64,000 nt of DNA, taken from Thiohalocapsa sp963704155 (GTDB lineage Bacteria > Pseudomonadota > Gammaproteobacteria > Chromatiales > Chromatiaceae). The position numbers and the translations under genes are program-made. Shown here piece by piece: positions 15,557 through 23,821 of the stretch. The first letter of the stretch is position 1, and each line of letters begins with the position of its first letter. Where the stretch lies: assembly GCA_963704155.1 (NCBI GenBank), contig CAVPHF010000013.1:1-64000 (forward strand), given 5' to 3'. The notes below the pieces were generated by a model. It was not told where the DNA came from, ran no database searches, and worked only from the letters and a program-made list of their open reading frames with translations.

Positions 15557-15656
15557 GGCAGGGACGCATCGCACCACTTGCGCGCGCACTGCCATAGGTT
15601 CGGTGAACTGACCTGCCGCAACCCGGCCCGATCGGCCCACGGATAAGGCGAGCCTG

Positions 15657-17663
15657 ATGGAGGATCTACTCCGCGCCTTGCTGCATTGGATCGCCGCCAA
15701 TCCCGGTTGGGCCTACGCCGTTGTTCTGCTAACGGCATTGGCCGAGTCGCTGGCCGTGGTCGGCGTCGTTGTGCCGGGCGTCATGATCATGCTCGGTGCC
15801 GGCGCCCTCATCGCAACGGGCGTCTTGGATTTCTGGCCGACCCTCTTCGCCGCGGTCGCCGGTGCCGTCGCTGGCGATGGATTGAGCTACTGGCTCGGGC
15901 GTCGCTATCGCCATCGCATCTGCGGCTGGTGGCCGTTCAGCCGACATCCCGAGCAGCTCACCAGAGGCATCGTCTTCTTCCAGCGCCATGGCGCCAAGAG
16001 CGTCGTCATCGGCCGTTTCTTCGGCCCGGTCCGCGCCATCGTGCCGTTGGTGGCGGGCATGATGCAGATGCCTCCAGGTCGCTTCGCCACGGCCAATGTG
16101 ACCTCGGCGCTGGCCTGGGCGCCGGCCTATTTGGCACCGGGCATCGTCTTCGGGGCATCGCTGAAGCTGGCGGCGGAGGCAGCCACGCGTCTGGCCATTC
16201 TGCTGCTTATCCTGATCTGCGTCCTTTGGGCCTGCGCCTGGATGGCGCGGCGTCTGTTCTGGTTCTTCAGCCCGCGCGCCAATGCCTGGATTCAGACGCT
16301 GCTTAGCTGGGTCGACCTACACCCGAAGCTTGGGCGAATCGCGCAGGCGCTGGCCGAGCCCACGCATCCTTCTGCGCGCGCACTGACGGCACTCGCCGGC
16401 GCCCTGCTGTTGGCGGCGGCGCTGCTGGGCGTGAGCATCAGCATCGGCTTGTTCGGCCCTCAGGACATGTCGATCAACCAGATCGCGTTGGACCTGGGTC
16501 AGAGCCTTCATACACCGCTCGCAAATACGATCATGGCCACGCTGGGCAGGCTGGCAGCGCCGAGCGTGGTCCTGACTATCGCGGTTGCCGTGTTCGCCTA
16601 TTTGCGTTGGCGCGGCCGCAAGCGGGACGGCAGTTACTGGCTCGCCGCCTGTGGCTTCGTGCTCATCGCAACGCCGTCGCTTGGATGGCTGCTGCGCATT
16701 CCGCGGCCGGACCTTGGGCTCGAACTGCAATGGCCCTGGTCCTTTCCGAGCGCCGCCGCCCTCAGCGCAACGCTGACCTACGGCTTCCTCGCCATTCTGC
16801 TGTCCGCCGGGATCAAAGGCCCGGGTCGCTCGCTGCCCTATAGCGTCGCCGCAGTCGCCGTCGCATCAGTCGCACTGGCTCGACTGTACTTCGGTACAGA
16901 ATGGTTCACCGATGTACTCGGCAGCATCGGGCTTGGACTCGTGTGGATCTCAGCCCTCGGGCTCGCCTTTCGCCGCCACAACCGTCGCGTCACGCATTGG
17001 GCGGGTCTAGCACTGGTCGCCGTCCTCAGCACCGGGGCGAGCCTTTTGCTTGCCAGCTGGATCCATCCAGCGAAGGACCCAGCCGAGTATCATCCCCACC
17101 TGCCGCCGCAGGTCATCAGCGTAGACGGATGGCGGGCACGCGACTGCGATCGACTGCCGTCGCATAGAAAGGACCTCTGGCGACGCAACCGCAAGCCATT
17201 CCAGCTGGCATACGCCGGCGATCTCGGCGCGTTCGCGACCGCGCTCGAGGGTCTGGGCTGGAAACCGAGCGAACCAATCGGCTGGGACAACGCGATGAGG
17301 CTGTTGTCGCCGTCGCTGCCAATCGTAGACCTGCCGGTGATCCCGCACGTCCACGACGGCCGTCACGAGCAGCTCAGGCTCGTCAAGGATGCGGGCATCG
17401 AGCAGCGACTGGTGCTGAGGCTATGGGCGACCCGCTGCCGCATCGCCGACGACACGCCAGACGGAACGCCGATATGGATCGGCGACGTGACCACGCTGAA
17501 CAAAGAGACTGTCGCGGATCTGCTGTCGCTGCCGGTAACCAGCATCGATCGCGGCGCTGCCTGGGAAACGCTTCGAGACGATCTGCAGACGGCCCAATCG
17601 CTGACAACATGGCCCGGCGAACCACTGCTGATCTCCACCATACAGAGCGGCCTGCTGCCCTAA
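15657..17663 (+). CDS. DedA-PAP2-LssY fusion membrane protein with degenerate PAP2 site
   Basis: The 668-residue inner-membrane protein joins three parts: a DedA/VTT domain (about 1-200), a PAP2-like domain (about 235-430) and a soluble LssY-type C-terminal domain (about 470-668). DedA proteins act in lipid translocation and membrane homeostasis, and PAP2 enzymes dephosphorylate lipid phosphates. The PAP2 consensus K-x6-RP, PSGH, SR-x5-H-x3-D is largely lost: the lysine is Gly343, PSGH is PSAA (364-367), the SR serine is Ala408 and the histidine is Glu415; only RP (350-351), Arg409 and Asp419 remain. The PAP2 domain is therefore probably not catalytic. The function of the fusion is unknown. 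It lies 100 bp after hemL. Confidence 0.9.
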   Translation: MEDLLRALLHWIAANPGWAYAVVLLTALAESLAVVGVVVPGVMIMLGAGALIATGVLDFWPTLFAAVAGAVAGDGLSYWLGRRYRHRICGWWPFSRHPEQLTRGIVFFQRHGAKSVVIGRFFGPVRAIVPLVAGMMQMPPGRFATANVTSALAWAPAYLAPGIVFGASLKLAAEAATRLAILLLILICVLWACAWMARRLFWFFSPRANAWIQTLLSWVDLHPKLGRIAQALAEPTHPSARALTALAGALLLAAALLGVSISIGLFGPQDMSINQIALDLGQSLHTPLANTIMATLGRLAAPSVVLTIAVAVFAYLRWRGRKRDGSYWLAACGFVLIATPSLGWLLRIPRPDLGLELQWPWSFPSAAALSATLTYGFLAILLSAGIKGPGRSLPYSVAAVAVASVALARLYFGTEWFTDVLGSIGLGLVWISALGLAFRRHNRRVTHWAGLALVAVLSTGASLLLASWIHPAKDPAEYHPHLPPQVISVDGWRARDCDRLPSHRKDLWRRNRKPFQLAYAGDLGAFATALEGLGWKPSEPIGWDNAMRLLSPSLPIVDLPVIPHVHDGRHEQLRLVKDAGIEQRLVLRLWATRCRIADDTPDGTPIWIGDVTTLNKETVADLLSLPVTSIDRGAAWETLRDDLQTAQSLTTWPGEPLLISTIQSGLLP

Positions 17664-17838
17664 ACCGGCTTAAGGCGATTTCTGGCAAATCTCATACCAG
17701 CTGAGTTGTCTTGACGCCCGCCTTCCGTGTCGCACCGTCAGTCGCATAGCTCGGCTATGCTCCTGCCGGTGCTCCTTGAAGGCGAACCTCAATCCGGCGT
17801 CATCTGGTACGAGATTCTCCGGCAATCGCCTAAGCGGT
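17664..17838. repeat. MITE-like long palindrome between two convergent genes
   Basis: Arms 17664-17700 and 17804-17838 are inverted repeats matching at about 30 of 37 positions. The interior is itself partly palindromic around a perfect 7-bp hairpin, GCATAGC-TCG-GCTATGC, at 17744-17760. The element abuts the stop codon of the LssY fusion and ends 23 bp from the mpl stop. It has the size and structure of a non-autonomous MITE or large REP-like hairpin, and could also terminate transcription from both sides. No transposase is present. Confidence 0.6.
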
Positions 17839-17861
17839 ACAGCGCCCGCGCAAAACCTTGC

Positions 17862-19223
17862 TCAGCCCGCAGCCTCGGCGAGCGCATCGAGCAAGCGTTG
17901 ATGGATGCCACCAAATCCGCCGTTGCTCATGATGAGCACATGATCGCCATCGGCGGCCTCAGCCACGAGCCAACGCACGATCTCGGCCACCGTGTCGGTC
18001 ACTACCAGGCGGTCACGCAATGGCGCCAGCGCTGAGGCGGCATCCCAACCCAGATCAATTGGCGCGAACAGGTACACCCGATCTGCCGCCGTCAGCGACT
18101 CGGCCAGCGCACCGGCGTGTACGCCCATCCGCATGGTATTGGAGCGCGGCTCCAGCACGGCAATGATGCGCGCGCCGCCAATGCGCCGCCGTAAGCCGGA
18201 CAGGGTGCTGGCGATGGCGGTCGGGTGATGCGCGAAATCGTCATAGACATGCACACCGCCAACCGCGCCGCGCAACTCCATGCGTCGTCTGACGCCGCGG
18301 AAGCGGCCCAGCGACACCGCGGCCGACCTGGGATCGATGCCTACATGCGCCGCCGCCGCCAATGCCGACAAAGCGTTCTGCACATTGTGCGCCCCGGTGT
18401 GCTGCCAGCGGACGCTGCCGACACTGTCCCCGAGGTAAGACAGTTCGAAGGCCGACCCATCAGGGGCCAGCAGATCGGCCTGCCAATCGCCACCGTCGCC
18501 GGTGGATTCTGTCGGTGACCAGCAGCCCATCTCCAGCATGGCGTCAACGGCCGGCTCGCCGAAGGGATGAATGATGCGGCCCGCGCCCGGAACCGTGCGC
18601 ACCAGATGGTGGAACTGGCGTTGTATCTGAGCGAGATCATCGAAAATGTCGGCGTGGTCGAACTCGAGGTTGTTGATGATCAGCGTCCGCGGTCGGTAAT
18701 GGACGAACTTCGAGCGCTTATCGAAGAATGCCGTGTCGTACTCATCGGCCTCGACCACGAAGTACCGACCACCGCCGAGCCGGGCGCTGACACCAAAGTC
18801 CATCGGCACGCCGCCGATCAGAAACCCTGGATCGAGACCTGCGTCGTGCAGCAGCCAAGCGAGCATGCTCGCGGCCGTGGTCTTTCCGTGGGTACCTGAC
18901 GCCGCCAGCACATGGCGCTCGACCAACAGATGCTCCGCAAGCCATTGCGGGCCTGACAGGTAAGGCAGTCCGACGTCGAGCATGTACTCGATGGCCGGGA
19001 TGCCGCGCTTCATCGCATTGCCGACGACCACCACATCCGGCGCCGGTGTCAGATGCGCGGCGGCGTAGCCTTCGGACAGCGTGATTCCGGCTGACTCGAG
19101 CTGCGTGCTCATAGGCGGGTAGACGTTGGCATCGGAACCCGTCACCCGATGCCCAAGCGCCCGCGCCAGCAATGCGATGCCGCCCATGAAGGTCCCGCAG
19201 ATGCCTAGGATATGCAGATGCAT
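17862..19223 (-). CDS. mpl: UDP-N-acetylmuramate:L-alanyl-gamma-D-glutamyl-meso-diaminopimelate ligase
   Basis: This murein-recycling ligase joins recovered tripeptide to UDP-MurNAc in the cytoplasm. The 453-residue product has the Mur-ligase N-terminal Rossmann segment HILGICGTFMGG, the ATP-binding loop GTHGKTTAASML and a C-terminal ligase domain. Length and the ICGTFMGG start distinguish Mpl from MurC. Its ATG follows the stop of the membrane-protein gene by 1 bp, so they are translationally linked. It ends the minus-strand block that runs from dxs. Confidence 0.95.
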   Translation of the reverse strand: MHLHILGICGTFMGGIALLARALGHRVTGSDANVYPPMSTQLESAGITLSEGYAAAHLTPAPDVVVVGNAMKRGIPAIEYMLDVGLPYLSGPQWLAEHLLVERHVLAASGTHGKTTAASMLAWLLHDAGLDPGFLIGGVPMDFGVSARLGGGRYFVVEADEYDTAFFDKRSKFVHYRPRTLIINNLEFDHADIFDDLAQIQRQFHHLVRTVPGAGRIIHPFGEPAVDAMLEMGCWSPTESTGDGGDWQADLLAPDGSAFELSYLGDSVGSVRWQHTGAHNVQNALSALAAAAHVGIDPRSAAVSLGRFRGVRRRMELRGAVGGVHVYDDFAHHPTAIASTLSGLRRRIGGARIIAVLEPRSNTMRMGVHAGALAESLTAADRVYLFAPIDLGWDAASALAPLRDRLVVTDTVAEIVRWLVAEAADGDHVLIMSNGGFGGIHQRLLDALAEAAG

Positions 19224-19224
19224 G

Positions 19225-19743
19225 TCAGGCAGACCCCTGTGTCAATCCGCTGATCAAGACGAAAGAGAGGATATCGAAGGCAACGGCAACGGCAGCGCCC
19301 TGCATAAGACTGATGGCGAAGGTATGCCTAAGAATGTGCGCACTCACCAATACGCTCCAGGCAACCAGCCCCATGAACAGCAGACCAGCGAGCAGCAACT
19401 GTGCGCCCTGCTCGGCATCCGGTCCGGCGAGCCCCACCGGCAGCAGCGCGGCCAGGCCGATCAGGGTCTCGGCGCCCACCAGGCTGGTGGCGGTCTGAAT
19501 GAAACGCTCCCGTTTTCGCAACAGCGTCAATGCCAGATGCAGTGCTCCGAGCATGAGCAGCAGGTCGAGTGCCGTCTGGCCAAGGCCCAGCGCCAGCGAG
19601 GCACCAGCCGTCACCGACAGCAAGATGCCGCCTAGCAGCGCGGCGCCCAGCACCAACACGAGCAAGGCGGTCGAGGCAGGCAAGTCCTGGGGCCGGCGCC
19701 GAAGCAGGCAAAGATCGACGAAGAAATAGATGATGGACAGCAA
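19225..19743 (-). CDS. Multi-pass membrane protein of unknown function
   Basis: About 172 residues with four to five hydrophobic segments and short charged loops (LRRRPQDLP, LRKRERF). I do not recognise a named family. Its stop is 1 bp from the mpl start, and a link to cell-wall recycling is only suggested by that. The frame is open to an ATG at 19821, but the added 26 residues are proline-rich and look non-coding; a TTG at 19743, just before the first hydrophobic segment, is my preferred start. The start is uncertain. Confidence 0.65.
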   Translation of the reverse strand: MLSIIYFFVDLCLLRRRPQDLPASTALLVLVLGAALLGGILLSVTAGASLALGLGQTALDLLLMLGALHLALTLLRKRERFIQTATSLVGAETLIGLAALLPVGLAGPDAEQGAQLLLAGLLFMGLVAWSVLVSAHILRHTFAISLMQGAAVAVAFDILSFVLISGLTQGSA

Positions 19744-19930
19744 TGGCGGGTCCCGAAAGGGTGGCGGTAATCGCGGGATGATACCGGTCTGGGCGCGAGG
19801 AGCCAAAAACCGATGCATCACGCGTCGCAGGGTCTAGGCCCCGCGACTCCTAACAAGCGGGCGGAGCGCGATCAAGGGGCTCGCATTGAGCGAGCCGGCA
19901 TCGCCGGCGCCGTCGCCTTGTCGGGTGCTA

Positions 19931-21502
19931 TCAGCCCGACCGCCGCTCTTTGCCGACGGGCAAGGTACGCCGGCGCATGATCAGCGCGGTGATCAACATC
20001 GCGGCGGCAACCAGCAGCGTTGGGCGATTACCAAAACGAGAGAATGGCGTCATGCCCGCGCGCGGCTGAATCTCAGCCGTACGCGTATCGCGCACGAAGG
20101 ACGGTATTGAACCGATCAGCGCCCCACGGTGGTCGATGATGGCCGAGATGCCGCTGTTGGTCGCACGCACCAAGGGCCGGCCGTTTTCCAGTGCGCGAAG
20201 ACGGGCAAACTCCAGATGTTGATGCGGCGCCAGCGAGTCTCCGAACCAGGCGTCGTTGCTGACGTTGATCAGATAGGCGGCATCCGGAAGCGCTTGGCGC
20301 ACCTGTTCCGGGAAGACGTCCTCATAGCAGATCGACACGCCGACCGCGTGCTCGCCGACCTGCAGCAGCGGGCGCTCGGCGCTGCCGCGGCTGAAATCGG
20401 ACATCGGCACCTCGAACCAATCGATCAACGGTCTCAGTTGCGTCTTTAGCGGCAGAAACTCACCAAAGGGCACCAGATGCCGCTTGTAGTAGCGGTCATC
20501 AACGCTGCCGATACTGATCAGACCGTTGTAGTAACGCTCGATGCTCTCCATGATCGGCACGCCGATCACGATCTCTGAGCCGCTTTCGCGCGCGGTTTCG
20601 CTCAAAGGCTCGATCAGGGACTGCTGTACCTGGTGAAGAAAATCCGGAATGGCCGTCTCCGGCCAGACGATCAGGTCATTGCCGAGATGCTCGCGGGTCA
20701 GCTCCAGGTAGATCTGCAGCGTCGGCAGCAGGCCGTCCGACTCCCATTTGATCGACTGCTCGACGTTGCCCTGAACGACCGTCGCCGAGAGCGGCTCGCC
20801 ATCGGGCCGCGTCCACTCGATGCGTCCGAGCAGCGCGGAGCCGAGCCACAGCAGCGCGAGCGCCGCCAACGCCGCGCGCCGCGCGCCGGCGCGCCATCGC
20901 ACCCCACCCCAGAGCAAGCCCGCGGAGACCGCCACCGCCAGCCCCATGCCGTGCACACCGAGCACCGGCGCCAATCCGGCCAGCGGAGCACCCAGCACGG
21001 GCAGCGCATTGATCTGGCCATTACCCGCCAAAAGCCAAGGGAAGCCGGTGAACAACCAGCCGCGAACCCATTCGAGCAGCACCCACACCGAAGGCAAGAC
21101 CAGCAAGGGGCCAACCCAGAGCGGCCGGCCATCCGACGGCTGCAGGCGTTGGATCGACCAACCCGCCACTCCACAGAACACGGCCATCAGGGCGACGAAC
21201 ACCAGCATCAGGCTGTTCGCGACCGGCGCGGACATATTGCCGAACTCGTTCAGACTGATCCGAATCCAGAACACGCCGAAACCGAACAGACCGAGCCCGA
21301 ACAGCCAGCCTAATCCGAACGCCGTGCGCGGACGCTGCCGGTGCACGGCTTGGTAGAAGAGTGCCAGTGCCAATACGGCAAAGGGGTAGAGACCGAAGGG
21401 GGCGAACGACAAGACCATGACCGCGCCGCCGGCGAAGGCCAACAGCGCAGGTAGAAAGGCGTCTAGCGGACCAGGGCGGACGGACGGATGTGCAGGGGGC
21501 AT
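19931..21502 (-). CDS. lnt: Apolipoprotein N-acyltransferase
   Basis: An inner-membrane enzyme that adds the third acyl chain to the N-terminal cysteine of lipoproteins. The 523-residue product has about seven hydrophobic segments in its first 220 residues and then a nitrilase-fold periplasmic domain with the catalytic triad: Glu in WPETAIP, Lys in KRHLVPFGE and Cys in SICYEDVFP. The start at 21502 gives the family's usual length; the frame is open further upstream, to 21964, inside the gloB region. It lies 37 bp after gloB. It would process lipoproteins such as the one at 45752. Confidence 0.95.
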   Translation of the reverse strand: MPPAHPSVRPGPLDAFLPALLAFAGGAVMVLSFAPFGLYPFAVLALALFYQAVHRQRPRTAFGLGWLFGLGLFGFGVFWIRISLNEFGNMSAPVANSLMLVFVALMAVFCGVAGWSIQRLQPSDGRPLWVGPLLVLPSVWVLLEWVRGWLFTGFPWLLAGNGQINALPVLGAPLAGLAPVLGVHGMGLAVAVSAGLLWGGVRWRAGARRAALAALALLWLGSALLGRIEWTRPDGEPLSATVVQGNVEQSIKWESDGLLPTLQIYLELTREHLGNDLIVWPETAIPDFLHQVQQSLIEPLSETARESGSEIVIGVPIMESIERYYNGLISIGSVDDRYYKRHLVPFGEFLPLKTQLRPLIDWFEVPMSDFSRGSAERPLLQVGEHAVGVSICYEDVFPEQVRQALPDAAYLINVSNDAWFGDSLAPHQHLEFARLRALENGRPLVRATNSGISAIIDHRGALIGSIPSFVRDTRTAEIQPRAGMTPFSRFGNRPTLLVAAAMLITALIMRRRTLPVGKERRSG

Positions 21503-21539
21503 GACGACGCCTAGGGTAGCGTACGCGGAGGACGGCGGT

Positions 21540-22319
21540 TCAATCGTAGCGCTTGTCCTTCCACTGCCGTAGCGCCGTAAACACGGCAGTCTGATCAGCG
21601 AGGCTCGAGCCGGCGAAGGCCTCGGCCGAGGCAACAACCTCCGGCACTGCCGTGCGCAGAAACGGGTTAGTCGCCAACTCGAGCGACAAGGGCGACGGCA
21701 CTGTCGGTCGTCCGCCTTCGCGCAATGCACTGGCCGCCGCCGTGCGGTCGGCGAGCACCTGGCTGTTGGGCTCAACCCAGGCGGCAAAGCCAAGGTTGGC
21801 CAAGGTGTACTCGTGGGCGCAATAGCAGAGCGTCTGCGGTGGCAGCGCGGCGATACGGCGCAAGGATGCGGCCAATTGTTCGAAGGTGCCGTCGAAGACC
21901 CGCCCGCAACCTCCTGCAAACAAGGTATCGCCGCAGAACAAGATGCCATGTCCCAAGTAGGCAATGTGGGTCGCGGTATGTCCGGGCACCTCGATGACGT
22001 CGAACTGCGCGGACAGGCCCGGCGCCTGGACGCGATCGCCCTCGCCTACAATCTGGGTCGCGCCGCGGATACGTTTGTCCGCTGGCGCGCTGACCATGGC
22101 TTCGGGCCATTCAGCCAGCAGGTCCTGTAGTCCGCCGATATGGTCAGCGTGATGATGGGTGATCAAGATGGCGCCGAGGCGCATGTCGTGCGCGTTCAAG
22201 CGTTCGATCACCGGCTCGGCATCGCCCGGATCGACGACGGCGACGGACTGCTCGCCCGCCTGCCGCAACAGCCAGATATAGTTGTCATCGAAGGCAGGAA
22301 TAGGCTCTACCAGCAGCAT
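21540..22319 (-). CDS. gloB: Hydroxyacylglutathione hydrolase (glyoxalase II)
   Basis: It hydrolyses S-lactoylglutathione to lactate and glutathione in methylglyoxal detoxification. The 259-residue metallo-beta-lactamase-fold protein carries the binuclear metal motif THHHADHIGG, the later ligands GHTATHIAYL and FCGDTLFAGGCGRVF, and the C-terminal glyoxalase II segment with YCAHEYTLANL. Length is standard. It stands between the DUF945 gene and lnt in a co-oriented block. Confidence 0.97.
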   Translation of the reverse strand: MLLVEPIPAFDDNYIWLLRQAGEQSVAVVDPGDAEPVIERLNAHDMRLGAILITHHHADHIGGLQDLLAEWPEAMVSAPADKRIRGATQIVGEGDRVQAPGLSAQFDVIEVPGHTATHIAYLGHGILFCGDTLFAGGCGRVFDGTFEQLAASLRRIAALPPQTLCYCAHEYTLANLGFAAWVEPNSQVLADRTAAASALREGGRPTVPSPLSLELATNPFLRTAVPEVVASAEAFAGSSLADQTAVFTALRQWKDKRYD

Positions 22320-22411
22320 CCGTTATCTCCTGTTGCACGTCATCGCCCAGATTATCGCAGCAAGCATAGGGCACGCGGAGAGCGGTGCACCGCGAGCATC
22401 GCAAACGGCCG

Positions 22412-23821
22412 TCAGGGTGGAGACCAACCGGCGACCTGTAGGATCTTCCCGTTCAGCGCCAGTTGCCCATCACCAAGCGCAGCAGCGGCGCGCAGACGAT
22501 CACCCTCGGCCAACAGCCAGCCGTCACGGATGAGCGCGGCAAGCGCGGCGCTGGCAGCGGCCGACACCTCGGCATCGAGCCGCGGCGGCAACGGCTCGTC
22601 CGGCACGCCGAGGTGTCGCAGCTCCTGACGCACCCGACGCTGTTGCTCGTCCGCCAGCAACTGCAGGATCAGGGTCCGTGGCGCCGAGATCTGCGCATCG
22701 CCGGACAATCGCCTAAGCCACAACAGCGGCTGCCGCACGTCGGTTGGCTCGCCATCTCGGAGTTCGACGAAGCCCTTGGCCCTGACCGGTCCCTTCGGCG
22801 TCATCAAAGTCAGCTCCTCCAAGGCAATGCGAGGCGCGGCGGCGAGCAACGCCGGAAATGATTGTGTCACCAGAGCGCCAATGACAAGGCCGCGCAGCGA
22901 GGCCGGCAGATCGCTTGCGTTCAGTGCCGTGACGTCATCAAGCAGGCGCGCCAGAGCGTGCACATCGAGTCGCGTGAGCGATAGGCGCAGACCTGACGGT
23001 GCGAACGCGGCACGATCCATGCTGAGTTCATCGATGCCAAGCTCGGCAGACAAACCGGCGTGCTCGCCCGCGATCACGGTGCGCAATCCGAGACGCAGGC
23101 CCGCGGCCGCGATAGGCGGTAAACGGCCGCCGCCGTCGAGCCGGAGCCGATCGAGGCTGAGCGAGGCATCACCGATAGGCAGGCCGCCATCCGCGTCGGC
23201 AAGATCCAGACGCCAGCGCAGGTGTTCCAGCACCAGAGCGCGCGCATCGCTGTCGACGGCCTCGAGACGGCGCAACTCGCCCTCGACATGCCAGGCGGTC
23301 ATGTCTGCATCGGTGCGCAGAGAGCCACGCCCATCAACCCAGTTGAGGCGGCCGGCGACGCCTGAGTAGGCCAGGTTGGGCATGCGCAGCGCCGCCGCAA
23401 TGGCGCCGTCGGCGACGAGTACGCCATCGACCAGCAACGGCGGCAGTTGCCGCGGCCCGCCGATGACGCTGATACGGCTGCGGATCGCCGCCAGCACCGG
23501 CGGCCATTGCCGCCATTCACCGCTGCGCGGACCATGCGTGATGCGGTTGGTCAGCTTCAGCCTTGTTGGCCCGGATGTTGGCCCGGAGTCGGGCTCGGAC
23601 AGGGGAGCGGGGAAGGCCGGCGGCGCAATGACGACGGCCGCGTCAGACACCAGCCAGCCGCGGCTGTAGTGGCCTTCTTCGACCCGATAACCTCGCTCGG
23701 CGAGGCGCTCAAGCGTCTGACGATAGAGCCGCTCGGCATGCAGGCCAAGCAGATAGGGTGCGACCAACAACAAGCTCACCGCCGCCGCAACCAAGGCGGC
23801 GGCGGTGAAACGCCCTGTCAC
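22412..23821 (-). CDS. DUF945 (YdgA-type) envelope protein
   Basis: A 469-residue protein with an N-terminal membrane anchor or signal (about residues 5-26) followed by a long soluble region, typical of the DUF945/YdgA family of Gammaproteobacteria, whose biochemical role is unresolved. The segment YSRGWLVSDA after the anchor resembles the family's conserved start of the soluble part. Its start overlaps the dxs stop by 4 bp (ATGA), so it is translationally coupled to dxs. The family call is from recollection of layout and should be confirmed by profile. Confidence 0.75.
   Translation of the reverse strand: MTGRFTAAALVAAAVSLLLVAPYLLGLHAERLYRQTLERLAERGYRVEEGHYSRGWLVSDAAVVIAPPAFPAPLSEPDSGPTSGPTRLKLTNRITHGPRSGEWRQWPPVLAAIRSRISVIGGPRQLPPLLVDGVLVADGAIAAALRMPNLAYSGVAGRLNWVDGRGSLRTDADMTAWHVEGELRRLEAVDSDARALVLEHLRWRLDLADADGGLPIGDASLSLDRLRLDGGGRLPPIAAAGLRLGLRTVIAGEHAGLSAELGIDELSMDRAAFAPSGLRLSLTRLDVHALARLLDDVTALNASDLPASLRGLVIGALVTQSFPALLAAAPRIALEELTLMTPKGPVRAKGFVELRDGEPTDVRQPLLWLRRLSGDAQISAPRTLILQLLADEQQRRVRQELRHLGVPDEPLPPRLDAEVSAAASAALAALIRDGWLLAEGDRLRAAAALGDGQLALNGKILQVAGWSPP

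Noticed and set aside
17727..18035. 102-codon plus-strand frame
   Set aside because: It runs through the palindromic element and into mpl antisense; the composition is that of the palindrome.
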